Source: Speluncibacter jeojiensis (GTDB taxonomy: Bacteria; Actinomycetota; Actinomycetes; Mycobacteriales; Mycobacteriaceae). Taken from it: 64,000 bases of DNA. This document shows, piece by piece, positions 17,905 to 26,303 of this stretch. Position 1 is the stretch's first letter, and each line of letters opens with the position of its first letter. Made by a program: the position numbers and the translations under genes. The stretch lies in assembly GCF_029589495.1 (NCBI RefSeq), contig NZ_JAAIVF010000001.1, positions 186,001-250,000 on the forward strand. Reading direction: 5' to 3'. Under the pieces are notes generated by a model. It saw nothing but the letters and a program-made list of their open reading frames with translations, had not been told where the DNA came from and searched no databases.

Positions 17905-19443
17905 ATGAGCGATGTGCCGTTCGGCTTCTCCAACCGTGACGACTCCGACCCGGACGATTCCGGCTCGGGCGATTCCGGCAAGCGGAAGGACGACCAAGGC
18001 CGCGGGGACGACGTCGGCGGCCAGCAGTTCCCGTTCGGCTTCGGCCCCGGTGGGCTCGGCGGGATGTTCGGAGGCCCGGGTGCCGGCGGCACCGATCCCG
18101 GCGCCATGGGCGGATTCGACCCGGCAGCGCTGGGTCAGATGCTGACGCAGTTCGGCCAGATGCTCAGCGGCATGGGCAATTCGATGGCCTCGGGCACCCA
18201 GAAGGGACCGGTCGACTACGGCCTCGCCAAGAAGCTCGCACTTCAGCAGATCGGATCGGCGACACCGATCGGTGCCGAACGCACCCAGGCCGTCGCCGAC
18301 TCCGTGCGACTGGCCGAGCTCTGGCTCGACGACGCCACCACACTTCCGGCCGGTGCCACCGTCACCGCCGCCTGGACCCCTGCCGACTGGCTCGAGCACA
18401 CCATGGACACCTGGCAGCGACTCTGCGACCCGGTCGCGGAGAAGCTGTCGACGATGTGGATGGGCGGCTTGCCCGAAGAGGCCCGGGAGATGGCCGGCCC
18501 GCTACTCGGGATGGTCGGGCAGATGGGCGGTTTCGCCTTCGGCTCCCAGCTCGGCCAGGCGCTCGGCCAGCTGTCCAAGGAGGTCCTCACCTCGACCGAC
18601 ATCGGTCTGCCGCTGGGCCCGGCCGGCACCGCCGCCCTGATGCCCGAGGCCATCGCGGCCTTCGGCGAAGGGCTCGACCAGCCGCAGCGGGAGCTGGTGG
18701 TGTTCCTGGCGGCCCGCGAGGCCGCCCATCACCGCCTGTTCAGCCACGTCCCGTGGCTGCGCCAGCGGGTGCTGGCCACCGTCGAGGAGTACGCCCGCGG
18801 CATCAGCGTCGACTTCTCCGCGATGGAGGAGGCCGCAAAGAACTTCGACCCGTCCATGCTGGCGGATCCGTCCGCGCTGGAGAACATCCTGCAGCAGGGC
18901 GCGTTCGAGCCGCAGACGACACCCGAGCAGAAGCTCGCGCTCGAGCGACTCGAGACGCTGCTCGCACTGATCGAGGGCTGGGTGTCGACCGTCGTGTCCG
19001 CCGCCCTCGGCGACCGACTGCCCGGCGTCGACGCGCTAAGCGAGACGCTGCGCCGCCGCCGGGCCAGCGGCGGGCCCGCCGAGCAGACGTTCGCCACACT
19101 GGTCGGGTTGGAGCTGCGGCCCCGCAAGATGCGTGAGGCCGCCGCACTGTGGACGCGGCTGGCGGAGGCCGGCGGCATCGACAAGCGCGACGGCGTGTGG
19201 GCCCACCCGGATCTGCTGCCCGACGGCTCCGATCTGGACGATCCCGCGGCATTCATCGATCGCGTCCTCGGCGGCGGGACCAGCGCCTTCGACGACCCGA
19301 TCGCGCAACTGCTGCGGACCGAGGCGAAAGAAGCCGCCGAGCGCGAGCGTGCCCAGCGCGAACGCGACGCCGACGGTGGCGCGCCCCCTGGCGACGCCGA
19401 CACCGAAGACCCGAAGCCCGGGGACCCGGGACCGCGGGATTAG
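17905..19443 (+). CDS. Zinc-dependent metalloprotease (zincin_2 / DUF2342 family)
   Basis: A 512-residue cytoplasmic protein homologous to M. tuberculosis Rv3195 and the family often labelled F420 biosynthesis-associated protein. The first ~80 residues are low-complexity Gly/Asp-rich sequence. The conserved core includes WLEHTMDTWQRLCDPVAEKL and GSQLGQALGQLSKEVL, then the putative metal-binding segment FLAAREAAHHRLFSHVPWL. Near residues 355-390 a segment (IEGWVSTVVSAALGDRLPG) resembles the second conserved block. The C-terminal ~45 residues are charged and disordered-looking. ATG 17905 is chosen as the first in-frame start after a promoter-like TTGTACCGT. Substrate unknown. Confidence 0.85.
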   Translation: MSDVPFGFSNRDDSDPDDSGSGDSGKRKDDQGRGDDVGGQQFPFGFGPGGLGGMFGGPGAGGTDPGAMGGFDPAALGQMLTQFGQMLSGMGNSMASGTQKGPVDYGLAKKLALQQIGSATPIGAERTQAVADSVRLAELWLDDATTLPAGATVTAAWTPADWLEHTMDTWQRLCDPVAEKLSTMWMGGLPEEAREMAGPLLGMVGQMGGFAFGSQLGQALGQLSKEVLTSTDIGLPLGPAGTAALMPEAIAAFGEGLDQPQRELVVFLAAREAAHHRLFSHVPWLRQRVLATVEEYARGISVDFSAMEEAAKNFDPSMLADPSALENILQQGAFEPQTTPEQKLALERLETLLALIEGWVSTVVSAALGDRLPGVDALSETLRRRRASGGPAEQTFATLVGLELRPRKMREAAALWTRLAEAGGIDKRDGVWAHPDLLPDGSDLDDPAAFIDRVLGGGTSAFDDPIAQLLRTEAKEAAERERAQRERDADGGAPPGDADTEDPKPGDPGPRD

Positions 19444-19476
19444 GGTCCGCGGGATCAGGGCCGCAGGCAGGACCCG

Positions 19477-20160
19477 CTAGCCGGCCGCCTCGCATTCGCC
19501 GTCCCAGCCGGGCACGCCCGGCTGGGACGCGACGTCAGGGTCCGAGTCCATGCCGGGGACGGCACCCGGCAACCGTCCGACCGCGGCGTAAGCCTCCAGA
19601 TAACCGAGCGCACGCTCCGTCTTGGGATAGCGGCGCACCTGCTCCTAGAACTGCGGTGTGTGCCCACCGGCGACCAGCAGATGCGCGAGCTCGTGGACCA
19701 GCACATAGTCGAGCACGTACGGCGGCACGCCGCGTAGCAGTTCGCTGACCCGGATGGTCCGGTCCGACGGCGTGCAGGACGCCCACCGGGTGCGCATCGG
19801 CGGAACCCAGCGCACGGAGCTGGGCCGGGCCCGGCCGTCGAGCCATTGCACCGACAACTCGGCGGTGCGCCGCGCCAGTTCGTCGTCGCTGCGGGCGCTA
19901 CGTTGCGCCGCCCGGCGATCGGCCCGTTCGAGCTTCTCGATCATCTCCGCGACCAGTTCGGACTCCTGCTGCGCGGACAGCCCCGCAGGCATCAGCACCA
20001 CGACCGTCTCGCCCTCGCGGCGGGCGCTGACCGTGCGGCGGCGCCGCGTGCTGCGCCTGATCTCCACCACCGGCGCCGACCTGACCGCCGGCGTTCCTTC
20101 GGAAGTCCGGTCTGCGAAGCGCCCGTCTGCGCAAGCCCCGCCCCCACCCGCTGCACTCAT
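19477..20160 (-). pseudogene. YgjP/SprT-like (DUF45, M48-type) metallopeptidase interrupted by in-frame TAG
   Basis: From ATG 20160 the frame encodes 171 residues: a variable N-terminus, a core (RTRWASCTPSDRTIRVSELL) and the zinc site HELAHLLVAGGHTPQF. A TAG stop then falls at 19647-19645. The same frame continues without interruption for 55 more codons to a TAG at 19479-19477. It reads EQVRRYPKTERALGYLEAY next, which is the normal family C-terminus. Relatives usually have an aromatic residue at this position (F-W), so a TGG-to-TAG change is the simplest explanation. The three zinc ligands are retained but the last helix is lost. It may be a recent pseudogene, a truncated but active protein, or a sequencing error. 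It is divergent from the E1-like gene at 20311. Confidence 0.8.
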
Positions 20161-20310
20161 GACCGACAACGTAGCGACCGGCACCGACATGCCGGCCTCA
20201 TCCCCCGGTGAGCACCCGCACGGAACACGCCCTGGGGAGAAAGCCGGAGCCTGTGGACAACTCCCTCCCGGACGGGGGCGCGAGGTGGTCCGGCGTGTCA
20301 CCATGCCCGC

Positions 20311-21183
20311 ATGACAGCTGTGCACGACAGGCCACTGGCGCTGCGTCGCGATCTCGCCGTGCTGATCCGGCCGACCGGCCGGATCCAGATCGGTTCCGAT
20401 CCAGAACGCGCCCTGCTGGTCACGCCGCCGGACGGGGTGCCCGCCGCTCGTTTCGCCGCGTGGCTGCGTTCGTTGGACGGCAGCGCCGGCCCCGACCAGT
20501 TGCGCGCGCGGGTCGCGGAGTCCGGCGCCCACCCCGCCGAGGTGGATGCGGTGCTGCGTGAGCTCGAGCACGCCGGGCTGGTCACCGCGGTCGCCGCCGC
20601 CCCGTCCCGCTCGGAGCGGCGGGTCCGGGTACACGGGCCGGGCCCCCTGGGCGACGGATTGTGCGCGGCGCTCACGGGCGACGGTGCGCAGGTGAGCCGG
20701 TCCCGGCGCTACACCTGTGATCTCGCGGTCGACCGGTGGCAGACCGACCTGGTCGTCCTCACCGACGACCAGGTGGCCGATCCGCGCCTGGTCATGGCGC
20801 TGATCGAGGCCGGTGTGCCGCATCTGCAGGTTCGGCTGCGCGACGGGGTCGGCATCGTGGGCCCACTGGTGTTCCCGGGGAGCACCAGCTGCCTCGGCTG
20901 CGCCGACCTGCACCGCCGCGACCGGGATCCGGAATGGCCGCACCTGGCCGCCCAGCTGCTCGGCACCATCGGGTGCGCACCGACGGCGACGGTCATGGCC
21001 ACCACCGCCGTCGCACTGCACGAGATCGACCGCGTGTTCCGCCGGGTCGCCGACCGTCCACCGGCGACGCTCGACGCGACCGTCGAGGTCGAACTGGACA
21101 CGAACGCGCTGGTCACACGCCCATGGTCACCGCATCCCCTGTGCCGCTGCCGCACCCTCCGCGATGCGTCCCCCGCCACCTGA
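20311..21183 (+). CDS. Orphan E1-like / TOMM cyclodehydratase-type protein (ThiF-like)
   Basis: A 290-residue protein. The N-terminal ~90 residues look like a winged-helix peptide-recognition unit (PDGVPAARFAAWLRSLDG and a run of helices). A Rossmann-like half follows, with RRVRVHGPGPLGDGLCAALTGDG. The segment PGSTSCLGCADLHRRDRDPEWPHLAAQL is characteristic of the ocin-ThiF proteins that bind RiPP precursor leaders. A CxxC pair there and a C-x-C (HPLCRC) near the C-terminus suggest a structural zinc. No YcaO protein, dehydrogenase or precursor peptide is found nearby. M. tuberculosis Rv3196 appears to be the positional equivalent. The role is unknown; it might bind a partner peptide encoded elsewhere. 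Confidence 0.72.
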   Translation: MTAVHDRPLALRRDLAVLIRPTGRIQIGSDPERALLVTPPDGVPAARFAAWLRSLDGSAGPDQLRARVAESGAHPAEVDAVLRELEHAGLVTAVAAAPSRSERRVRVHGPGPLGDGLCAALTGDGAQVSRSRRYTCDLAVDRWQTDLVVLTDDQVADPRLVMALIEAGVPHLQVRLRDGVGIVGPLVFPGSTSCLGCADLHRRDRDPEWPHLAAQLLGTIGCAPTATVMATTAVALHEIDRVFRRVADRPPATLDATVEVELDTNALVTRPWSPHPLCRCRTLRDASPAT

Positions 21184-21220
21184 CCGACCCGCGGCGGCAG
21201 AATCAGGAACAATGGGACAC

Positions 21221-22588
21221 GTGTCCGACATTCCCCGCCGCGGTGCCGCACGAACTGCCAAGCTGGCGACCCTTCCGCTGGGCATGGCGGGGCGTGCCGC
21301 CGCCGGCCTCGGCAAGCGGCTGGCCGGCCAGAGCAGCGACGAGATCACCGCCGAGCTGTCCGCCAAGGCCGCCGAGCAACTCTTCGCCGTCCTGGGCGAG
21401 CTCAAGGGCGGTGCGATGAAGCTCGGGCAGGCGATGAGCGTGTTCGAGGCCGCCATGCCCGACGAGCTAGCCGAGCCGTACCGCGAGGCGCTGACCAAGC
21501 TCCAGAACGAGGCCCCGCCGATGCCCGCCAAGACGGTGCACCGGGTGCTCGACCACCAGCTCGGCACCCGCTGGCGCGAACGCTTCCGTTCGTTCGACGA
21601 CGCCCCGTCCGCATCCGCCAGCATCGGGCAGGTGCACCACGGGGTGTGGTCCGACGGGCGCGACGTGGCGGTCAAGGTCCAGTACCCGGGCGCCGACGAG
21701 GCGCTGCTGTCGGACCTACGCCAGCTGCGACGGCTGGCACCGCTGTTCAAACCGTTCGCGCCCGGCACCGACATCAAGGGTCTGATGGACGAGCTGACGG
21801 ACCGCTCGGTCGAGGAACTCGACTACCGGATCGAGGCCGACAACCAGCGCGCGTTCGCCACCGAGTTCGCCGGTGATCCGCACATCGCGGTGCCGGCGGT
21901 CATCGCCAGCTCGCCGAAGGTCGTGGTGTCCGAGTGGATGACCGGCACCCCGCTCGCTCAGGTGATCGCCGGGGGAAGTCGTGACGAGCGCAACGCCGCG
22001 GGAGAACGACTGTGCGAGTTCCACTTCGCGGCACCGGCCCGGGTCGGGCTGATGCACACCGATCCGCACCCGGGCAACTTCATGATGCTCGGCGACGGAC
22101 GGCTCGGCGTGATCGACTTCGGCGCCGCGGTGAAGATGTCGGCCGGCATCCCGCCGGAGCTGACCACCATGGTGCGCCTGGCAGTGCACGACCGGCGCGA
22201 CGAACTCGTGAACCTGATGACACTCGCGGGCTACGTCACCCGACGTGAACGGCTCGACGCCGCCGATGCGATGGAGTTCCTGCGCCCGTTCGTCGAACCG
22301 CTGCACACCGACCGCTTCCACTTCACCCGAGCGTGGATGCAGGAGATCGCCGGCCGCTACTCCGACGTGCGCGGCAGGGAGTTCGCCACCAGCCGCTCGT
22401 TCACGCTGCCGCCCCAGTACCTGATGGTCCACCGCGTGCTGCTCGGGTCGGTGGCCATCCTGTGCCAACTCGACGCCCAGGCGCCCTACCGCGAGGTGAT
22501 CCGTCGGTGGGCGCCCGAGATGCTGATCGACCCGGACTCCGGCGCGTCACACGGTGACGCGCCGGACCCGGAGCCGCTCGCGGAGTGA
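21221..22588 (+). CDS. ABC1/UbiB-family atypical kinase
   Basis: About 455 residues, homologous to M. tuberculosis Rv3197. The family hallmarks are KGGAMKLGQ (KxGQ motif), an Ala-rich nucleotide loop in ASASIGQVHHG, the Lys in VAVKVQYPG, the E-D motif in EELDYRIEADNQRAF, the catalytic loop MHTDPHPGNFMM and the metal-binding DFGAA. In other organisms such proteins support quinone synthesis or lipid handling. In mycobacteria the gene next to whiB7 has been linked to intrinsic macrolide tolerance. GTG 21221 follows family starts; ATG 21212 is an alternative. It is convergent with whiB7. Confidence 0.92.
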   Translation: MSDIPRRGAARTAKLATLPLGMAGRAAAGLGKRLAGQSSDEITAELSAKAAEQLFAVLGELKGGAMKLGQAMSVFEAAMPDELAEPYREALTKLQNEAPPMPAKTVHRVLDHQLGTRWRERFRSFDDAPSASASIGQVHHGVWSDGRDVAVKVQYPGADEALLSDLRQLRRLAPLFKPFAPGTDIKGLMDELTDRSVEELDYRIEADNQRAFATEFAGDPHIAVPAVIASSPKVVVSEWMTGTPLAQVIAGGSRDERNAAGERLCEFHFAAPARVGLMHTDPHPGNFMMLGDGRLGVIDFGAAVKMSAGIPPELTTMVRLAVHDRRDELVNLMTLAGYVTRRERLDAADAMEFLRPFVEPLHTDRFHFTRAWMQEIAGRYSDVRGREFATSRSFTLPPQYLMVHRVLLGSVAILCQLDAQAPYREVIRRWAPEMLIDPDSGASHGDAPDPEPLAE

Positions 22589-22651
22589 TCTTCACCCTCG
22601 TCCGCGGTGGCGCCGAGCGCCGGGTGACGCCGGGTGCGGTGAACGCTGGGC

Positions 22652-22954
22652 TCACGCCGCCGACACCACCTTGCGCGGGCGGCCGCGGGGGCGCTTGCGG
22701 ACGATCACCGTGCCGTGATCGAGGATCTCGCCGCCCCACACGCCCCACGGCTCGCCCCGCTCGAGTGCGGCGGACAGGCACGACTGCCGGACGGGGCAGT
22801 CGCCGCACAGCGCCTTGGCCTGTTCGAGTTCGGTGGGGTTCTCCGCGAACCAGAGGTCCGGTTCGCCGGCGCGGCACGGGAGCCGATCCAGCCTGATGCG
22901 GTCACTGTGCGCGGGGACGGTCTGCGTGATGGGTCGGCGGGTTGTGGTCAACAC
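22652..22954 (-). CDS. whiB7: WhiB7 redox-sensitive transcription activator
   Basis: A 100-residue Wbl protein. Four Cys (27, 50, 53, 59; C-x-x-C-x5-C for the last three) bind a [4Fe-4S] cluster. The turn motif EPWGVWGGEI and the C-terminal AT-hook RGRPRK are diagnostic of WhiB7. It binds the primary sigma factor and activates intrinsic antibiotic resistance genes and its own promoter. GTG 22954 is preceded by AGGAGATCGAC. It is expressed from a leader of about 470 bases with a uORF and attenuator (listed separately). Neighbours uvrD2 and the ABC1 kinase are the same as in mycobacteria. Confidence 0.96.
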   Translation of the reverse strand: MLTTTRRPITQTVPAHSDRIRLDRLPCRAGEPDLWFAENPTELEQAKALCGDCPVRQSCLSAALERGEPWGVWGGEILDHGTVIVRKRPRGRPRKVVSAA

Positions 22955-23042
22955 GTCGATCTCCTCTGTCGGTAGCTGTGTGGTCGATGGTCGGTGACCC
23001 GGACCGTCGTCCACACCTGACTCGACCGAGACGAGAGGTGAT

Positions 23043-23083
23043 GAAAAACGAAGGCCACGGGCCCGCTGTGCGGATCCGTGGCC
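23043..23083 (-). terminator. Attenuator in the whiB7 leader
   Basis: On the minus strand, GGCCACGG (23083-23076) pairs with CCGTGGCC (23060-23053). A U-rich run (TTCGTTTTTC, 23052-23043) follows. It lies between the uORF stop (23102) and whiB7 (22954), the position expected for a premature terminator that must be bypassed for whiB7 expression. A smaller hairpin, CAGGGG/CCCCTG (23110-23105 with 23097-23092), has the uORF stop codon in its loop. Confidence 0.8.
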
Positions 23084-23101
23084 ATCGGCGTCAGGGGTGT
23101 T

Positions 23102-23290
23102 CTACCCCTGGCCGGGATGTCTGCTCACGGATGCGCGGGTTGCGGTGCGACGACGGAATGCCGGACGCGGTGCCGCTGCACGCGGTGCCCGACTCGCTGC
23201 TGCGCGAAGGGCCGGAGTCGCTGCGGCACGGGGTGCCGAAGGAGCAAGTGCGACTGCGACTTCCGTCACGCACTGATCCTTGATCCACAT
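23102..23290 (-). CDS. whiB7 leader peptide (uORF, 62 residues)
   Basis: ATG 23290 follows GGAGGTGAT, which matches the anti-Shine-Dalgarno perfectly, far better than most genes here. The peptide begins MWIKDQCVTEVAVALAP and then becomes almost wholly Ala, Pro, Arg, Ser and Thr. It ends 18 bases upstream of the attenuator stem. Translation-dependent attenuation by a uORF is established for whiB7 and its Streptomyces homologue wblC. The peptide sequence itself I cannot match. Ribosome stalling by antibiotics would change folding downstream and allow read-through. The product is unlikely to have another function. Confidence 0.75.
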   Translation of the reverse strand: MWIKDQCVTEVAVALAPSAPRAAATPALRAAASRAPRAAAPRPAFRRRTATRASVSRHPGQG

Positions 23291-23429
23291 TCTCATCACC
23301 TCCCTTACGCGCTCGTGCCTCCGCGGGGCGAACCCCACGCTGTCGGTATCGGACTACATCAGCGGAACATTGTCCGTCGAGTCTCGGTCCCGAACAACTC
23401 GGACCGCACGGGTCGAACGATACGGTCCA

Positions 23430-23467
23430 AGGGTATTGATCGTTCCGGAAACCCACAACCTATTTTT
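23430..23467 (-). promoter_or_regulatory. WhiB7-type autoregulated promoter
   Basis: On the minus strand: AAAAAT (23467-23462), three bases, -35 TTGTGG (23458-23453), exact 17-base spacer, -10 TACCCT (23435-23430). An AT-rich block just upstream of the -35 hexamer is the known signature of WhiB7-activated promoters and is the binding site of its AT-hook. The predicted start lies near 23423, giving a leader of about 470 bases. Confidence 0.7.
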
Positions 23468-23512
23468 GACCTGCAGTTTCGTACCCGACGCCGCGGCGCG
23501 GGCGCATCCGGG

Positions 23513-25615
23513 TCAGCCGGCGGCGCGCACCACGGCGAGCACCTCGGACCCGAACCGCTCCAGCTTCGCCGCACCGATGCCCGGAATCGCCACCAGCGCG
23601 GCCTCGTCTGTCGGCAACTGCTCGGCGATGGCCGTGAGGGTGGCGTCGGTGAACACCACGAACGCCGGCACCTTCAACTCCTTCGACTTCTCCGACCGCC
23701 ACATCTTGAGCGCGTCGAACAACGCTGCGTCGAGGTTCGACGGGCACTTCTCGCAGCGCCCCAGCTTGGTCGCCATGGTCCCGACCAGCGGCTTGCCGCA
23801 CACCCGGCAGCGCGGCCGCTTGCGTTCCTTCGCCGGCGCGGCGATCCGTGCGGCCGGCGAGTCCTCGGGGATCAGCCCGTACAGGAACCTCGACCGGCGG
23901 CGCGACTTGCGGCCACCCTCGGACCGCGCCAGCGCCCAGGACAGCTGCAGGTGTTCACGCGCGCGGGTGATGCCGACGTACAGCAACCGGCGCTCCTCCT
24001 CGACCGCCGCCTGGTCGTCGGGCTCGCCGCCGCTGCCGAGCGCGTGCGCGATCGGCAGGGTGCCGTCGGTGAGCCCCACCAGGAACACCGCATCCCATTC
24101 GAGGCCCTTCGCCGCGTGCAGCGACGCGAGCGTGACACCCTCGACGACCGGTGGGTGCCGCGACTCCGCGCGGGTCTGCAGTTCGCGCAGCAGTCCCTCG
24201 AGGGTGAGCGCGGGCTCGTGGACCTGCAGATCCTCGGTCAGCTGCATCAGCGCGCGCAGCGCCTCCCAGCGCTCGCGGGCCTGCGTACCGACCGGCTCGG
24301 CGTCGGTGAGCCCGAGCGGGACCAGCGCCGCCCGCACGAGCCGGACCAGTTCGGGACCGGAGGTGGCCTCGGCGGGCAGATCCGCACGGCCGGCCAGCTG
24401 GCGCAGCGCGCCGACCGCCTGCCGCACGTCGGCCCGGGTGAAGAACCCCTCACCGCCGCGCACCTGGTAGGGCACCCCGAGCTCGGTCAGCGCCTGCTCG
24501 TGCACCTCCGACTGGGCGTTGATGCGGTAGAGCACGGCGATCTCGGACGCGGGGACCCCGGAGTCGATCAGCATCTTGACCGCCTTCGCGGTCGCGGCGG
24601 CCTCGGCCGGCTCGTCGTCGTACTCGGCGAACTGCGGCTCCGGGCCTGCCGGACGCTGGCCGATCAGTTGCAGCCGGGTGCCCGCGATGCGGCCGCGGGC
24701 CGCGCCGATCGCCCGGTTCGCCAGCGAGACGACCTGCGGCGTGGACCGGTAGTCGCGTTCGAGGCGCACCACCGTCGCGTCCGGGAAGCGGCGGGAGAAG
24801 TCGAGCAGGAACTTCGGCGAGGCGCCGGTGAACGAGTAGATCGTCTGGTTCGCGTCGCCCACCACCGTCAGGTCGTCGCGGTCGCCCAGCCACGCGTCCA
24901 GTACCCGCTGCTGCAGCGGCGTCACATCCTGGTACTCGTCGACGACGAAGCAGCGGTAGCGGTCCCGGAACTCCTCGGCGACGGCCGCATTGTCCTCGAG
25001 CGCAGCGGCGGTGTGCAGCAGCAGGTCGTCGAAGTCCAGCGCGTTGTGCGGCGCCTTGAGCGCCTCGTAGCCGGCGTAGACGGAGGCGACCTGCTCGGCC
25101 GGGGCGGGCGGCTCGCGGCGCAGCCGGGCGACCGCGGCCGGATAGTCCTCCGGCGCGATCAGCGAGGCCTTCGCCCATTCGATCTCGCCGGCCAGGTCGC
25201 GGATGTTCTCCCGGCTGGTGCCCGCACCGGCCCGCGCGGCGGCCTGCCCGACCACCTGGAACTTGCGGTCGAGCAACTGCCACTCGACGTCACCGACCAC
25301 CTGCGGCCAGAAGTACTTCAGCTGACGCAGGGCTGCAGCATGGAAGGTGCGGGCCTGCACGGTACCCCCGGCGCCGGAGATGCCCAGCTCGCGCAGCCGG
25401 GTGCGCATCTCCCCCGCCGCGCGTGCGGTGAACGTGACCGCCAGCACCTGACCGGCCGCGACGTGACCGTCGGCGACCAGGTGCGCGATCCGCCGGGTGA
25501 TCGTGCGGGTCTTGCCGGTACCGGCGCCGGCCAGCACGCAGACGGGACCGCGGGGGGCCAGCACCGCCGCCGTCTGCTCCGGGTCCAGACCGGTCACGGT
25601 GGCGGCAGTAGGCAT
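23513..25615 (-). CDS. uvrD2: UvrD2 superfamily 1 DNA helicase with HRDC domain
   Basis: A 700-residue 3'-5' DNA helicase. Walker A is [15 protein letters not shown] and motif II is [13 protein letters not shown]. Motif III follows in [13 protein letters not shown], motif V is [12 protein letters not shown] and motif VI is [14 protein letters not shown] tetracysteine segment (CRVCGKPL...CEKC) follows, then a C-terminal HRDC domain ([20 protein letters not shown]...[16 protein letters not shown]). This domain order is that of mycobacterial UvrD2, essential in M. tuberculosis. ATG 25615 starts the conserved helicase domain. The stop lies just before the whiB7 promoter. Confidence 0.95.
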   Translation of the reverse strand: MPTAATVTGLDPEQTAAVLAPRGPVCVLAGAGTGKTRTITRRIAHLVADGHVAAGQVLAVTFTARAAGEMRTRLRELGISGAGGTVQARTFHAAALRQLKYFWPQVVGDVEWQLLDRKFQVVGQAAARAGAGTSRENIRDLAGEIEWAKASLIAPEDYPAAVARLRREPPAPAEQVASVYAGYEALKAPHNALDFDDLLLHTAAALEDNAAVAEEFRDRYRCFVVDEYQDVTPLQQRVLDAWLGDRDDLTVVGDANQTIYSFTGASPKFLLDFSRRFPDATVVRLERDYRSTPQVVSLANRAIGAARGRIAGTRLQLIGQRPAGPEPQFAEYDDEPAEAAATAKAVKMLIDSGVPASEIAVLYRINAQSEVHEQALTELGVPYQVRGGEGFFTRADVRQAVGALRQLAGRADLPAEATSGPELVRLVRAALVPLGLTDAEPVGTQARERWEALRALMQLTEDLQVHEPALTLEGLLRELQTRAESRHPPVVEGVTLASLHAAKGLEWDAVFLVGLTDGTLPIAHALGSGGEPDDQAAVEEERRLLYVGITRAREHLQLSWALARSEGGRKSRRRSRFLYGLIPEDSPAARIAAPAKERKRPRCRVCGKPLVGTMATKLGRCEKCPSNLDAALFDALKMWRSEKSKELKVPAFVVFTDATLTAIAEQLPTDEAALVAIPGIGAAKLERFGSEVLAVVRAAG

Positions 25616-25705
25616 GCAGCCATCATTGCAGTGCGTACCGACGGCAACGGCGCGGCACCGGGCGACGCGGGGAACAAACCCGGCGGCGGCATCGTTACCG
25701 CAGCC

Positions 25706-25972
25706 GTGACCACAGCTGATCAGGAACAGTCCGCCCCCACGTTGACCATGTACTCCACCACCTGGTGCGGGTACTGTCGTCGCCTCAAGACCCAGCTCAA
25801 GGAGGCCGGCATCGGCTACGTCGAGGTCGACATCGAGCAGGATCCGGCCGCGGCCGAGTTCGTCGGCAGTGTCAACGGCGGCAACCACGTGGTTCCCACC
25901 GTGGAGTTCCCGGACGGGACCACCGCCACCAACCCGACCCTGGCGGCGGTGAAGCGCACGCTGGGCCTGTAG
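25706..25972 (+). CDS. mrx1: Mycoredoxin-1 / glutaredoxin-like protein
   Basis: An 88-residue thioredoxin-fold protein. The active site is C21-G-Y-C24 in [10 protein letters not shown], the cis-Pro is in [11 protein letters not shown], and the chain ends [11 protein letters not shown]. Mycoredoxin reduces mixed disulfides with mycothiol, the actinobacterial thiol. GTG 25706 is used; the next in-frame start, ATG 25748, would leave an unusually short N-terminus. It is divergent from uvrD2 by 90 bases, the same arrangement as in M. tuberculosis. Confidence 0.92.
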   Translation: MTTADQEQSAPTLTMYSTTWCGYCRRLKTQLKEAGIGYVEVDIEQDPAAAEFVGSVNGGNHVVPTVEFPDGTTATNPTLAAVKRTLGL

Positions 25973-26017
25973 AACTCCGCCCCCTGGTGGCCGCGCGGCG
26001 GGTCGGTGCTCCGCCGA

Positions 26018-26230
26018 TCAGTCGACGCCGAGCATGACCTCGGTCGACTTGATCAAGGCGGTGACGGGTTGGCCCGCCGCGAGCCCCATTTCCTCGGCCG
26101 CTTCCTTGGTGATCGACGAGGTGACGATCTGGTCACCGCCGTCGAGACGGACCTTGACGGTGGCCATGACCGCGCCGGGCGTGACCGACACGATCACACC
26201 GGAGAGCTGATTTCGGGTGGACAGCCGCAT
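26018..26230 (-). CDS. Molbindin-like TOBE (Mop) protein
   Basis: A 70-residue single TOBE/Mop domain. The start MRLSTRNQLSGVIVSVTPGAV and the core SSITKEAAEEMGLAAGQPVTALIKSTEVML match the molybdopterin- or molybdate-binding Mop family. Such proteins store or sense molybdate as ring-shaped oligomers. It could serve the molybdenum nitrate reductase at 53 kb, but it is not linked to it. ATG 26230 has AAAGG 9 bases upstream. It stands alone between mycoredoxin and nudC. Confidence 0.88.
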   Translation of the reverse strand: MRLSTRNQLSGVIVSVTPGAVMATVKVRLDGGDQIVTSSITKEAAEEMGLAAGQPVTALIKSTEVMLGVD

Positions 26231-26303
26231 GGTTCGGCCTTTCGTTCGGACGGAATCGGTGTGGACGCTACCCGCGTGGGTCGGGCCGAGCCCGGGAACC
26301 GCT

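Noticed and set aside
23091-23456. A second minus-strand frame of 121 codons in the whiB7 leader
   Set aside because: It starts upstream of the predicted transcription start and lacks a ribosome site; the 62-codon frame at 23290 has a perfect one.
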